In this document: positions 25,445 to 35,024 of the stretch, piece after piece
How the letters are laid out: every line of letters begins with the position of its first letter
Numbering within the stretch: position 1 is the first letter of the stretch
NCBI GenBank assembly: GCA_903904335.1
Contig: CAIVCF010000173.1
Span: forward strand, 1-50,423
Reading direction: 5' to 3'
Length of the DNA stretch: 50,423 bases
From: an uncultured Chitinophagaceae bacterium
GTDB taxonomy: Bacteria > Bacteroidota > Bacteroidia > Chitinophagales > Chitinophagaceae
Notes under the pieces: generated by a model
Databases searched by the model: none
Told to the model about the DNA's origin: nothing
Seen by the model: only the letters and a program-made list of their open reading frames with translations
Program-made: the position numbers and the translations under genes

Positions 25445-25918
25445 ATGAATGAAACAAAAATCAAGTTTATTAAAAACGATTTTACTGATTTGCTGCAGCA
25501 ATTAAAACCGGAACAAAAAGGTAAATGGGGATTGATGAATGCGCATCAGATGGTGGAACATGTTACAGCCTTTTTTAAAATTTCTACGGGCAGATTAAAT
25601 TTTCGATTAGTTTCTCCTGTTGAACATTTACCAAAGCTCAGGGAATTTTTATGGAGCGATAAAGAATTCAGGGAAAATACAAAAGGCCCCGAATCCGTTA
25701 TTCCTGCTGAACCTTTGCCGGTGCATCATGCAACGATTGGAATTGCCATTGAAAAATTAGAAAGAGAGATCAGTTCATTCTTTGAAACATTCAAAAACGA
25801 TCCTGAAAAGAAGACTTTGCACCCTGTTTTTGGAGAACTGAATTTTGAAGATTGGGTGCAACTCCATTATAAACATGTAATGCATCATGCAAAACAATTT
25901 GATTTATTGCAACGATAA
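25445..25918 (+). CDS. DinB-like/DUF1569 protein
   Basis: 157 residues forming a four-helix bundle of the DinB/YfiT type. The metal-binding histidines are suggested by MNAHQMVEHV (H34, H39) and by HYKHVMHHAKQFDLL near the end. The DinB superfamily includes thiol transferases that use bacillithiol or mycothiol, but most members are of unknown function. It stands 56 nt upstream of paaZ in the same direction; the box TAGTTTTG at 25948 between them suggests paaZ has its own promoter. Confidence 0.75.
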   Translation: MNETKIKFIKNDFTDLLQQLKPEQKGKWGLMNAHQMVEHVTAFFKISTGRLNFRLVSPVEHLPKLREFLWSDKEFRENTKGPESVIPAEPLPVHHATIGIAIEKLEREISSFFETFKNDPEKKTLHPVFGELNFEDWVQLHYKHVMHHAKQFDLLQR

Positions 25919-25974
25919 TTTTTCTATCATTGCAACCTAACAATTGTTAGTTTTGTTTTGATCAAAAAATTGCT

Positions 25975-28026
25975 ATGGCCAAACTTGAAAATTATATTCT
26001 TGGTAATTGGATAACAGGTGACGGTGATGGGCAAGCTTTATTTAATGCCGTTACCGGCGAAACCATTGCACGTGCTACTTCGAAAGGATTAGATTTTGCA
26101 GCTGTAATAAATTATGCCAGAACCGTTGGCGGACCTGCATTACGTAAGATGAGCTTTCATGAACGCGGTTTGATGTTACGTGCATTGGCGCTTCATTTAA
26201 GAAATCATCTCCCTAAATTTTATCAAATCAGTTACCAAACAGGTGCAACCAAAGCAGATAGCTGGGTGGATATTGAAGGAGGCATCGGTAATTTATTTGC
26301 TTACGCATCGCTTCGCAGAAAATTTCCTGATGAATCTTTTTATTTGGATGGTGAATATCATCCTTTGAGTAAAGAAGGAACATTCATGGGTCATCATTTA
26401 TTGGTTCCTAAAGAAGGTGTTGCCGTTCATATCAATGCATTTAATTTTCCTGTGTGGGGAATGCTTGAAAAAATCGCAGTGAATTTATTGGCTGGAATGC
26501 CAGCCATTGTTAAACCTGCAACAGTTACTTCTTATTTAACGGAAGCAGTTGTAAAAGAAATCATCGCATCAAATATTTTACCGAAAGGCGCATTGCAATT
26601 GATCTGCGGAAGTGCAGGTGATTTGTTAGATCATCTGCATTCGCAGGATGTGGTAACATTTACAGGTAGTGCGTCAACGGGATTGCTGTTGAAATCACAT
26701 AAAAATATTTTACAAGAAAATATTCCATTCACGATGGAAGCAGATTCTTTGAATTGCATTGTATTGGGCGATGATGTAAATCCGGATATGCCTGAGTGGG
26801 ATATTTTTATCAAAGAAGTGCGAAAAGAAATGACGACTAAATGCGGACAAAAATGTACTGCCATCAGAAGAATATTTGTTCCGCAAAATAAGTTGGAAGA
26901 CATACAAATAGCACTGGGAAAGACTTTGATGCAAACAACCATCGGCAATCCACTGAATGAAAAAGTGCGGATGGGCTCATTGGCCGGATTGTCGCAACGC
27001 ATCGAAGTAAAAGAACAGATCCAAAAATTATTGGCGTCCTCACAAATTATTTATGGTTCATTGGATAGTGTTGAATTGATCGATGCAGATATAAATAAAG
27101 GTGCATTCATCAGCCCTATTTTATTATTGAACCAAAATCCATTCGCTTCAAATGAAGTTCATGAAGTGGAAGCATTTGGTCCGGTTTCCACTTTAATGCC
27201 CTATAAAAATTTAGAGGAAGCAATTGTTTTATCCAAAATGGGAAAAGGTTCTTTGGTAAGCACAATTGTTACTGCAAATTCTTCGATCGCAAAAAATTAT
27301 GTGCTGCATGCAGGAGCTTATCACGGAAGAATTTTAATTCTCAATAAAGAATGTGCGAAGGAAAGTACAGGTCATGGTTCTCCGCTTCCTTTATTAGTTC
27401 ATGGCGGCCCAGGACGTGCAGGTGGCGGCGAAGAAATGGGAGGCATTCGTGGCGTAAAACATTATATGCAACGAGTAGCCATTCAGGGTTCTCCGAATAT
27501 GATCACAGCAGTGAGTAATAACTATCAGCCCGGAGCAGACGGAATAAAAGATTCAATTCATCCTTTCAAAAAACATTTTGAAGAATTGAAAATTGGCGAA
27601 CAGATCATCACAGAAAAAAAATTGATCACTGCTGAAGATGTTGACAGATTTGCAGATTTAAGCGGCGATCATTTTTATGCACATTTGAAAGAAACAAATT
27701 TTGAAGGAACGATGTTTGAAAGACAGGTGGCGCATGGTTATTTGATCATGAGTTTGGCGGCAGGATTATTTGTTGACAGTTATTCCGTCAATCCCGTTTT
27801 ATTAAATTATGGTATTGATGAATTGCGTTTTACAAAACCAATTTATCCCGGCGCAGAAATTTATATTCGATTTACCTGCAAAGAAAAAATTCGTCAGGAA
27901 AAAAAAGAATCAACAGATATTGCAAAAGGAATTGTGAAATGGTTGGTGGAAATTTTTGATGAAACAAATGAATTGGCAGGCATTGCAACCATTTTAACGA
28001 TGGTTAAAAAATTAAATCAGAACTGA
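25975..28026 (+). CDS. paaZ: Bifunctional oxepin-CoA hydrolase / 3-oxo-5,6-dehydrosuberyl-CoA semialdehyde dehydrogenase PaaZ
   Basis: 683 residues. An aldehyde dehydrogenase domain (about 1-520) has the cofactor-site block INAFNFPVWGMLEK, the general-base Glu in TMEADSLNC and the catalytic Cys in TTKCGQKCTAIRR (about 295). A MaoC-like hot-dog hydratase follows (about 540-680) with DRFADLSGDHFYAH and VAHGYLIMSL. PaaZ opens the oxepin ring made in the phenylacetyl-CoA pathway and oxidises the aldehyde. The -7 box TAGTTTTG lies 19 nt upstream. A crotonase gene follows after 2 nt. The epoxidase genes paaABCDE are absent from the window. Confidence 0.92.
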   Translation: MAKLENYILGNWITGDGDGQALFNAVTGETIARATSKGLDFAAVINYARTVGGPALRKMSFHERGLMLRALALHLRNHLPKFYQISYQTGATKADSWVDIEGGIGNLFAYASLRRKFPDESFYLDGEYHPLSKEGTFMGHHLLVPKEGVAVHINAFNFPVWGMLEKIAVNLLAGMPAIVKPATVTSYLTEAVVKEIIASNILPKGALQLICGSAGDLLDHLHSQDVVTFTGSASTGLLLKSHKNILQENIPFTMEADSLNCIVLGDDVNPDMPEWDIFIKEVRKEMTTKCGQKCTAIRRIFVPQNKLEDIQIALGKTLMQTTIGNPLNEKVRMGSLAGLSQRIEVKEQIQKLLASSQIIYGSLDSVELIDADINKGAFISPILLLNQNPFASNEVHEVEAFGPVSTLMPYKNLEEAIVLSKMGKGSLVSTIVTANSSIAKNYVLHAGAYHGRILILNKECAKESTGHGSPLPLLVHGGPGRAGGGEEMGGIRGVKHYMQRVAIQGSPNMITAVSNNYQPGADGIKDSIHPFKKHFEELKIGEQIITEKKLITAEDVDRFADLSGDHFYAHLKETNFEGTMFERQVAHGYLIMSLAAGLFVDSYSVNPVLLNYGIDELRFTKPIYPGAEIYIRFTCKEKIRQEKKESTDIAKGIVKWLVEIFDETNELAGIATILTMVKKLNQN

Positions 28027-28028
28027 GT

Positions 28029-28787
28029 ATGCAGGAATCTTATGTAAAATACTGTGTTGCAAATAATATTGGCGTGATAGAATTTTTTACACCGCAACAT
28101 AATTCTTTGCCTGCAAAAATTTTATCGCAATTAGCTGAAACTATAACTGCAGCAGGAAAAGATAATGAAAGCAAAGTATTGATCTTGCAAAGTGGCGGCG
28201 ATAAAACATTTTGTGCAGGTGCAAATTTCGATGAGTTATTGTTGATAGAAAATGAAGAACAGGGTTTAGAATTTTTTAGTGGCTTTGCCAATGTGATCAA
28301 TGCGATGAGGCAATGCCCGAAATTCATCATCGGAAGAATTCAGGGAAAAGCAATTGGAGGTGGTGCAGGCTTGGCAAGCAGTTGTGATTATTGTTATGCC
28401 ACTGTTCATGCTCAAATAAAGTTATCAGAACTCGCAGTTGGTATTGGTCCGTTCGTTGTTGGCCCTCCGGTTGAAAGAAAGATCGGGACAACTGCTGCTT
28501 ATGAATTAGCCATTGATGCAAATAATTTTCGTTCTGCACAATGGTCAAAAGACAAAGGATTATTTGTTGAAGTGTTTGATACCATTGAATCAATGGATAA
28601 AGCGATTGATAAACTCGCTGCAACTTTAGCAACATCAAGCCCCGATGCCATGAAAGAAATCAAAAAAATATTTTGGAAGGGAACAGAACACTGGAACGAA
28701 TTATTAAAAGAAAGAGCTGCCATCAGCGGAAGATTGATTTTAACTTCTCACGCAAAAAACGCGATCGCTTCTTTTAAGAACAAATGA
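28029..28787 (+). CDS. Enoyl-CoA hydratase/isomerase (crotonase) coupled to paaZ
   Basis: 252 residues of the crotonase family. The oxyanion-hole segments are CAGANFDEL (about 59-67) and GKAIGGGAGLASSCDY (about 102-117). The first catalytic Glu of mitochondrial enoyl-CoA hydratase (GGGCELA) is replaced here (GGGAGLA), while the second is kept in IKLSELAVGIGPF. This resembles methylglutaconyl-CoA hydratases and some isomerases rather than standard hydratases. Its start lies 2 nt after the paaZ stop, so it probably acts in the same pathway, in a PaaF or PaaG-like step. A weak terminator follows at 28874. Confidence 0.85.
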   Translation: MQESYVKYCVANNIGVIEFFTPQHNSLPAKILSQLAETITAAGKDNESKVLILQSGGDKTFCAGANFDELLLIENEEQGLEFFSGFANVINAMRQCPKFIIGRIQGKAIGGGAGLASSCDYCYATVHAQIKLSELAVGIGPFVVGPPVERKIGTTAAYELAIDANNFRSAQWSKDKGLFVEVFDTIESMDKAIDKLAATLATSSPDAMKEIKKIFWKGTEHWNELLKERAAISGRLILTSHAKNAIASFKNK

Positions 28788-28873
28788 CCTTTATCATTTT
28801 ACAGCAATACCAACTCATTTAATTTCGCAGCTCCAAACGGGCATTCTTCCGTTACTAACAATTGCTTGCCATA

Positions 28874-28909
28874 TAGAATGAAAATTCAGTTCATTCTAAA
28901 GTCTTTTTT
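28874..28909 (+). terminator. Probable terminator of the paaZ operon
   Basis: TAGAATGAA (28874-28882) pairs with TTCATTCTA (28890-28898), with a 7-nt loop. After AAGTC a T run ends at 28909. The T run is slightly displaced, so efficiency may be modest. Confidence 0.5.
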
Positions 28910-28976
28910 AAGAGCGTCTTAAATACTGTGCTTTTCTGCTGAATTTTTATTTCAAGTCATCAAATAAAAACTTCAG

Positions 28977-29726
28977 ATGAAAAAAAGAGTATGTCTTTAT
29001 TATTCAATTATTATTTTCAGTTGCTTTATTGTCTCTGCAAATGCACAGCAGGAAAAGGTTATAAACAAACAAGATCAGGCCTGGGTAAGTATTAACAACA
29101 CAGTTCGCTTATCGAATCATTGGGGATTTATTGCCGATGCACATGAAAGAAGAAATAATTTCTTTGCGGATCCCAGTTTTCATTTCTTGCGTGCCGGTGT
29201 AGATTATTGGTTGAAAGATAATATCACTTTTGTACTTGGTTACGGACATATGTGGGTTGCACCAACAACGCCGGGATGGACAACTGTACAAAATGAAAAT
29301 CGGGTTTATCAACAAGGCCAGATCATTTCCAAGCTTGGTACAACAAGTATGATGCAACGTTTACGAAACGAACAACGCTGGCAGGATATCATTGTAAACG
29401 ATAAAAGAACAGGAGATAAAAAATTTACCGATCGCATCAGATATCTTTTAAGTTTTACCATTCCTGTTTTTAAAAATCCATATTATCCTGCTGCTGTTAT
29501 TTCTGATGAACTATGCATCCAGTTTGGAAAAGAAGTGGTATATAATACTTTCGAACAAAACAGGGTGTTCCTTGGCATTAAACAAAAACTAACAAAAGAT
29601 CTGAGCTTCGATTTGGGTTATATGTTGGTAACGCAGCAAAAAGCATCGGGCTATGTTTATGACGAGAATCATACTTTCCGTTGGTTCTTTTATTTTCAAC
29701 CCGATCTTAGAAAGAAGAAAAAATAA
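28977..29726 (+). CDS. DUF2490 family outer-membrane protein
   Basis: 249 residues. A signal peptide (about 1-23, ending VSANA before QQ) is followed by alternating amphipathic strands typical of a beta-barrel: DQAWVSINNTVRLSNHWGF, GVDYWLKDNITFVLGYG, RLRNEQRWQ and FRWFFYF at the end. The pattern around the RLRNEQRW block matches DUF2490, a Bacteroidota barrel family of unknown function. The last strand is followed by a short basic tail (RKKKK). Single gene, convergent with the carbonic anhydrase gene. Confidence 0.8.
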   Translation: MKKRVCLYYSIIIFSCFIVSANAQQEKVINKQDQAWVSINNTVRLSNHWGFIADAHERRNNFFADPSFHFLRAGVDYWLKDNITFVLGYGHMWVAPTTPGWTTVQNENRVYQQGQIISKLGTTSMMQRLRNEQRWQDIIVNDKRTGDKKFTDRIRYLLSFTIPVFKNPYYPAAVISDELCIQFGKEVVYNTFEQNRVFLGIKQKLTKDLSFDLGYMLVTQQKASGYVYDENHTFRWFFYFQPDLRKKKK

Positions 29727-29760
29727 TTAAAATACCAACAACAGTTTTTCATAGCGGCAT

Positions 29761-29777
29761 CGTTGCGTCGCAATCAC
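29761..29777 (-). repeat. TGCGACGCAACG repeat, copy 3 (inverted, diverged)
   Basis: On the minus strand the sequence GTGATTGCGACGCAACG matches the repeat box at 20183 over TGCGACGCAACG, but the rest of the stem has diverged. It lies between two convergent genes, as copy 2 does. Confidence 0.4.
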
Positions 29778-29810
29778 TTCATCAGCAAATCTTTTGGCAA
29801 CAATTATTAC

Positions 29811-30443
29811 TTACAAATTATCGTACTCGTAAATAGGATCGATATGAGAACCTGCCGGAAGATCAAAAATGGTTCTGATAATACCATCATCCAAAGCATA
29901 TACCCAGCCATGCAGATCCGGCGATTTCTCGTGTTTCCATGCTTTTTGAACAATAGAGGTTTTGGCTAAATTCATCACCTGTTCTTTTACACTGATCTCG
30001 ATCAACTTATTTAATCTTTGTTCATCATCTTCAAGATGATCAATCTCATCTCGGTGCAAACGATGCACATTTTTAATATTCCACAACCATTTATCGATCA
30101 AGCCCAAACTGTGATTGGTCATGGCTGCCTTTACACCGCCGCAACCATAATGGCCACAAACGATGATATGCTTCACATTCAATACTTCAACGGCAAACTG
30201 TAATACACTTAATAAATTAAGATCTGTATGTACCACTAAATTAGCAACGTTGCGATGCACAAAAATTTCACCGGGATTTGTATCGGTTATTTTATCTGCA
30301 GGTACCCGACTATCGCTGCAACCGATCCACAACACTTCCGGGGATTGTATTTCAACCAGTCTTTTAAAATAATCAGGATCAGCTTCAACTTGTTTTGCAG
30401 CCCATTCTTTATTATCGAATAAAAGTTTTTCAAATGGTTTCAT
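29811..30443 (-). CDS. can: Beta-class carbonic anhydrase
   Basis: 210 residues. Zinc ligands and the catalytic dyad are visible: C42-x-D44-x-R46 (GCSDSRVPAD), H98 and C101 (CGHYGCGGV). The blocks IFVHRNVANLV and WVYALDDGII are also typical. The length and lack of signal peptide match the cytoplasmic E. coli Can group. The enzyme interconverts carbon dioxide and bicarbonate for carboxylases. It follows fabG by 18 nt in the same direction; bicarbonate feeds acetyl-CoA carboxylase, which gives a possible logic for the pairing. Confidence 0.94.
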   Translation of the reverse strand: MKPFEKLLFDNKEWAAKQVEADPDYFKRLVEIQSPEVLWIGCSDSRVPADKITDTNPGEIFVHRNVANLVVHTDLNLLSVLQFAVEVLNVKHIIVCGHYGCGGVKAAMTNHSLGLIDKWLWNIKNVHRLHRDEIDHLEDDEQRLNKLIEISVKEQVMNLAKTSIVQKAWKHEKSPDLHGWVYALDDGIIRTIFDLPAGSHIDPIYEYDNL

Positions 30444-30461
30444 ACGATCAAAAAATTGTTA

Positions 30462-31217
30462 TTAAATATTCAATCCACCACAGGTACTGATTACTTGTCC
30501 TGTGATATACGAACTCAGATCACTTGCTAAAAATAAAGTTGTGTTGGCAACCTCATCTGCTTTACCAAAACGACCCAACGGAATTTTTTTCAAAAACTCT
30601 TCTGATGCAGCACCTTCTTTCAAATAATGTGTCATATCTGTTTCAATGAAACCGGGAGCGATTGCATTGCAACGAATATTTCTGCTACCCAGTTCGTGTG
30701 CAACGGATTTTGTGAAACCGATGATGCCGGCTTTACTCGCCGCATAGCTTGACTGACCTGCATTTCCGCGGATACCGATGATGGAACTCATGTTGATGAT
30801 GCTTCCTGCTTTTGCTTTCATCATCGGACGAATCACTTGTTTCGTCATGTTGAAAACACTTTTCAAATTAATATCCATCACTTCATCCCATTGCTCTGCT
30901 GTCATGCGCAGCAATAAATTATCTTTTGAAATGCCTGCATTGTTTACACAAACATCGATCTTTCCGAATTCTTTCAGCACATCATTTACAAAAGTTTCGC
31001 ATTGCGCAAAATCACCGGCATTGCTTTTATAAGCTTTCGCTTTTACGCCCAAAGCCTGCAATTGACTTTCTAATGCCGCTGCTTTTTCTGCACTACTGTC
31101 GCTTACGTATGTGAATGCAATATCAGAACCCTGTTCTGCTAATTTTAGTGCAATGGCTGCACCAATACCACGGGCTGCGCCGGTTACGATAGATACTTTA
31201 CCTTCCAATAGTTTCAT
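30462..31217 (-). CDS. fabG: 3-oxoacyl-ACP reductase FabG
   Basis: 251 residues from ATG 31217 (MKLLEGKVSIVTGAARGIG); the frame is open further upstream but that part is not conserved. It is a short-chain dehydrogenase with cofactor loop TGAARGIG (12-19), NNAG (about 91-94), catalytic Ser in NMSSIIGIRGN, and Y-x-x-x-K in SYAASKAG. The signature GFIETDMT and the C-terminal SSYITGQVISTCGGL match FabG of type II fatty-acid synthesis. It reduces 3-oxoacyl-ACP with NADPH. It is upstream of can and divergent from a membrane-protein gene. Confidence 0.93.
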   Translation of the reverse strand: MKLLEGKVSIVTGAARGIGAAIALKLAEQGSDIAFTYVSDSSAEKAAALESQLQALGVKAKAYKSNAGDFAQCETFVNDVLKEFGKIDVCVNNAGISKDNLLLRMTAEQWDEVMDINLKSVFNMTKQVIRPMMKAKAGSIINMSSIIGIRGNAGQSSYAASKAGIIGFTKSVAHELGSRNIRCNAIAPGFIETDMTHYLKEGAASEEFLKKIPLGRFGKADEVANTTLFLASDLSSYITGQVISTCGGLNI

Positions 31218-31289
31218 AAAAAAGTATTTACAGGCTTCAAATATATTAACTCCATTCAGTTCGGCATTAATAAATATTTTTACAGGAAG

Positions 31290-32549
31290 ATGAAGAAACT
31301 GCTTACAGTCGAACATTCGCTCACTGCCGCATTTGTTGCGGAAACTATTTGTGTTACGTATGCTTTGCTTTTTCCTGCATTGATACCGGCAGCATCGATT
31401 CTTTATTGTATATGCGGATTGATGATTGCGGGGTTGATATTATTTCTTCCGCAGGCAAAACAGTCTTTTTCAATAAAAGAAAATGCGCATCATCTATCAA
31501 CACTTTCATTCAGAATAGTTGCAGTTATCATTATGGCAATTGAATTGTTTCATTTCTGTAAAAAGTGGATCGAAGATGCGCCGATGAATTATCATGATGC
31601 TGATATGCTGCCCATTATGAAGATCATGTCGCAACGTTTTCTAAGCGGACATTTTTCGCAGGTGTATAATATCATTCCTGAAATATGGAACGGCATTCAT
31701 CCTGTTTATTTACCCGCTATGTGGATGCCGTTCAATATTGCAGTAGCAGGAAACTTTGATCTGCGCTGGATCACAACGATCTGCCTTATGCTGATCTTTA
31801 CCATTTTTATTTTTGTATTCCATCCCTCGCATCAAAAAAAAGTATCACCATTTATTTTACTCTGTGCATTTTTGTTTTTTTGGTGGATATCAACATCAGA
31901 AACGCAGGGAATAGTTCCTTATACAGAAGAGGGAATTGTTATTTTTTATTACATGTTGCTCACACTTGCTTTATTGAATGGAAATATTTGGTTCATTGCA
32001 GTCTGTATCGCTTTATGCGGATTAAGTCGTTATGCTTTTATTGGTTGGCTGATTCCTTATGGTTTGATATTGGTGTATAAAAAAAGAGTACCCGATTTGA
32101 TCAAATTAATTGCAACAGGAATTGTTTGTTTTTTATTACTAATGATCATTCCGTTCGGATGGGCTCCTTTCATTAATTTATTATCATTGCCTGATCGATA
32201 CATTGATTTTGCCACAAGGGTTTGGCATGATTCGCCTATTGTATTTTCAAGCAGTTTGGGTTTCGCAAAATTTTTCGGTGCCGGCAGGATAGCTCTGCAA
32301 CATCATTTATTGATCATTTTATCTTTTGCTGTTCCATTCTTATTTGCAGTAATCGCCATTTGGCTGCGAGATAAAAAAAATTATCGGATCAGGAATATTT
32401 CTTTGGCAACATTTAAAATTTCTTTGGTTGTTTTTTATTCATTTATTGACGTGCCGTATCTATATCTATTTTACACATCATCGTTTGTAAGTTTGCTGAT
32501 CGTGGGATATTTTATTTCGTTGCGAGAGGAAGAAATGATTATTCAATAA
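31290..32549 (+). CDS. Polytopic membrane protein, possibly GT-C type glycosyltransferase
   Basis: 419 residues with about ten transmembrane helices. After two N-terminal helices there is a loop with DAPMNYHDADMLPIMKIMSQRF (about 95-116), whose acidic pair in a first large loop recalls the catalytic loop of GT-C mannosyl- or arabinosyltransferases (DUF2029/GT87-like). Helices then continue to residue 410. No confident family call is possible. It is divergent from fabG (72 nt) and convergent with the GH3 gene (4 nt between stops). Confidence 0.6.
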   Translation: MKKLLTVEHSLTAAFVAETICVTYALLFPALIPAASILYCICGLMIAGLILFLPQAKQSFSIKENAHHLSTLSFRIVAVIIMAIELFHFCKKWIEDAPMNYHDADMLPIMKIMSQRFLSGHFSQVYNIIPEIWNGIHPVYLPAMWMPFNIAVAGNFDLRWITTICLMLIFTIFIFVFHPSHQKKVSPFILLCAFLFFWWISTSETQGIVPYTEEGIVIFYYMLLTLALLNGNIWFIAVCIALCGLSRYAFIGWLIPYGLILVYKKRVPDLIKLIATGIVCFLLLMIIPFGWAPFINLLSLPDRYIDFATRVWHDSPIVFSSSLGFAKFFGAGRIALQHHLLIILSFAVPFLFAVIAIWLRDKKNYRIRNISLATFKISLVVFYSFIDVPYLYLFYTSSFVSLLIVGYFISLREEEMIIQ

Positions 32550-32553
32550 TCTT

Positions 32554-34056
32554 TTATAACAACAGTAATTCATCCACATATTTTCTGTCATTGCATAAAC
32601 GCGGCACTTTATTTTGCCCGCCCAGCTTGCCTTTGCGGCGAAGCCATTCTGTAAATATTCCTTTCTTCAATGCTTTCACCAATGGAATTCTCAAAGCGAT
32701 GTCTTTATATCTTTTTGCTTCATAGTCGCTGTTCACACTTTTTAAAGCACAGTCCAATTCGTATGTGAATTCGTTGATGCTTGCGGGCTCTTTTTCAAAT
32801 TCGATCAACCATTCATGTGCGCCATTACTGTTCTCGCTGAAATAAACAGGAGCTGCGGTATAATCATTTACAACGGCATTTGTTTTTTCACTTGCTATCG
32901 CGATCGCTTTATCACTGTTGTCAACAATTATTTCTTCACCAAATGCATTGATATAATGTTTTAATCTTCCGCTCACTCTTATTTTGAAAGGATCGCGGGA
33001 AGTAAACTGAACCGTATCTCCAACCAAATACCTCCATAATCCGCCATTGGTAGAAATAACCAATGCATAATTTTTATTCAGTTCCACCTTATCCAGACCG
33101 ATGGTTAATGGTGATTCTTTACCGTATTCTTCTACAGGCATGAATTCATAAAAAATTCCATAATCCAAGAATAATAACATCCCATCATCAGTCGGATCAT
33201 CCTGCGCAGCAAAAAAACCTTCACTTGCATTGTATAAATCGAGATAATAAATATCCTTGCCAATTAATTTTCTAAATTGTTCACGATATGGCGTGAATGA
33301 AACACCACCATGCAAATACAATTCAAAATTGGGCCACACTTCAGCCAATGTTTGTTTGCCGGTTATTTCCAAAATTCGTTTGATCAAAACCAATGTCCAG
33401 GTTGGTACACCTGAAATAGATGTTACATTTTCTTGGATCGTTGAATTGGCGAGTTGTTCAATTTTATCTTCCCATTCATCCATCAATGCAATGGATAATT
33501 CAGGTGTTCTTATCCAGTTTGCCCAAATGGGCGTGTTTTGCAAAAGCACCGCACTCAGGTCGCCGTAATGTGTTTCTTCATTAATGGAACTTATTTGATG
33601 ACTTCCGCCGATCACTAATCCTTTACCGGTTAGTAAATCACTTTCCGAATTAAAATTATAATACATCGTCAGCACATCTTTCACCGCCTGATAATGGCAA
33701 TCCTGTAAACTTTCTTCTGTAATGGGAATGAATTTACTTTTATCATTGGTAGTGCCGCTGCTTTTTGCGAACCAGGAAACAGGTGTATCCCATAACAAAT
33801 TTTGTTCGCCCTTCATTAATCTTTCGATATAAGGCTTGATGTCGTCATACTCATGAATGGGAACAGCTTTTTTAAAATCGCGGATGGAGAATAATTTAGT
33901 CATTCCGTATTTTCTGCCGATCTCGGTATATTGTCCGTGTGTAACCAGATCCTGCAATACTTCACGCTGCGTGGCAACAGGATCTAATTTCCATTGCTCA
34001 ATGCGCCAGTAACGTAAACGGGCCAGTCTTGATATTGCAGGGCTTAGCAGTTTCAT
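32554..34056 (-). CDS. GH3 family acyl-adenylating protein
   Basis: 500 residues. The start matches the GH3 family (REVLQDLVTHGQYTEIGRKYG, about 31-51). The ATP-binding motif FAKSSGTTNDKSKFIP (about 110-125), the block YNASEGFFAAQ (motif II) and YALVISTNGGLWRYLVGD (motif III) are all present. Plant GH3 enzymes adenylate jasmonate or auxin and attach an amino acid. Bacterial homologues of this length are common in Bacteroidota and their substrates are largely unknown. It lies 46 nt after lptB in the same direction and may be co-transcribed with it. Confidence 0.9.
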   Translation of the reverse strand: MKLLSPAISRLARLRYWRIEQWKLDPVATQREVLQDLVTHGQYTEIGRKYGMTKLFSIRDFKKAVPIHEYDDIKPYIERLMKGEQNLLWDTPVSWFAKSSGTTNDKSKFIPITEESLQDCHYQAVKDVLTMYYNFNSESDLLTGKGLVIGGSHQISSINEETHYGDLSAVLLQNTPIWANWIRTPELSIALMDEWEDKIEQLANSTIQENVTSISGVPTWTLVLIKRILEITGKQTLAEVWPNFELYLHGGVSFTPYREQFRKLIGKDIYYLDLYNASEGFFAAQDDPTDDGMLLFLDYGIFYEFMPVEEYGKESPLTIGLDKVELNKNYALVISTNGGLWRYLVGDTVQFTSRDPFKIRVSGRLKHYINAFGEEIIVDNSDKAIAIASEKTNAVVNDYTAAPVYFSENSNGAHEWLIEFEKEPASINEFTYELDCALKSVNSDYEAKRYKDIALRIPLVKALKKGIFTEWLRRKGKLGGQNKVPRLCNDRKYVDELLLL

Positions 34057-34102
34057 TGGGGAATAGCAGCAAAATAAGCAATGCAGCGGAGAATAAAAAG
34101 GA

Positions 34103-34909
34103 TTATTCTTCTATATTTTGTGTTGCATCAAAATCGCGCAGTTGTGCATTGTCTCTTTCCATATCGATGATCCAATCTTTACGTTTCAATTCGAAGTTGG
34201 TGCCGAGATATAAACGGCGTACTTTTTCATCGTCAGCCAATTGTTCTGCAGTGCCGTGTTTGAATATTTTTCCTTCGATCAATAAATAAGCACGATCGCA
34301 AATAGATAATGTTTCATTTACATTATGATCGGTGATGAGAATGCCGATGTTCTTATATTTCAATTTGGCAACAACGCTTTGAATATCTTCCACTGCAATG
34401 GGATCAACGCCGGCAAATGGTTCATCCAATAAAATGAATTTGGGGTCAACAGCCAATGCTCGGGCAATTTCTGTTCTTCTTCTTTCACCACCACTTAAAC
34501 TGTCGCCATTGTTTTTACGAACATGATGCAGATTGAATTCATCCAATAACTTTTCTAACTTATCCATTCTTTCCTGTTTGGTCAGTTTCGTCATTTCCAA
34601 AACAGCAAGGATATTATCTTCCACACTTAATTTTCTGAAAACACTTGCTTCCTGAGGCAAATAACCAATACCCATCTGAGCCCTTTTATACATGGGCAGT
34701 TTAGTGATATCGAGATCATTTAAGAAAACCGTTCCTTCATCGGGCTTGATCAATCCAACCACCATATAAAATGTTGTTGTTTTACCGGCACCGTTAGGAC
34801 CGAGTAAACCAACGATCTCTCCCTGTTTCACATCTACACTTACTTTGTTCACAACGGTTCGGCCCTTATAACTTTTTACGAGTTCTTTGGTATGTATAGT
34901 GATGTCCAA
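34103..34909 (-). CDS. lptB: LPS export ABC transporter ATP-binding protein LptB
   Basis: 268 residues from TTG 34909; an upstream stop leaves no ATG alternative. Walker A is [10 protein letters not shown] (about 38-47), the Q-loop region reads [14 protein letters not shown], the signature is LSGGERRR, and Walker B with D-loop is [15 protein letters not shown]. These match LptB, which powers LPS extraction with LptF and LptG. A C-terminal tail of about 25 residues (from [10 protein letters not shown]) exceeds E. coli LptB and is acidic. Divergent from metF. Confidence 0.93.
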   Translation of the reverse strand: MDITIHTKELVKSYKGRTVVNKVSVDVKQGEIVGLLGPNGAGKTTTFYMVVGLIKPDEGTVFLNDLDITKLPMYKRAQMGIGYLPQEASVFRKLSVEDNILAVLEMTKLTKQERMDKLEKLLDEFNLHHVRKNNGDSLSGGERRRTEIARALAVDPKFILLDEPFAGVDPIAVEDIQSVVAKLKYKNIGILITDHNVNETLSICDRAYLLIEGKIFKHGTAEQLADDEKVRRLYLGTNFELKRKDWIIDMERDNAQLRDFDATQNIEE

Positions 34910-35024
34910 TGGATGATGTTTTTACAAAAATAGAGTTTATGCGCTTGTGCCGATACATTGAATTTTATCTTAACAAATACTTGAGTTATAAGCACAGTAT
35001 GTATATTGCAATAATTTTTGAAGC

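Noticed and set aside
31218..31316. 33-codon N-terminal extension of FabG
   Set aside because: It overlaps the divergent promoter region and is not part of the FabG fold; the cofactor strand starts right after ATG 31217.
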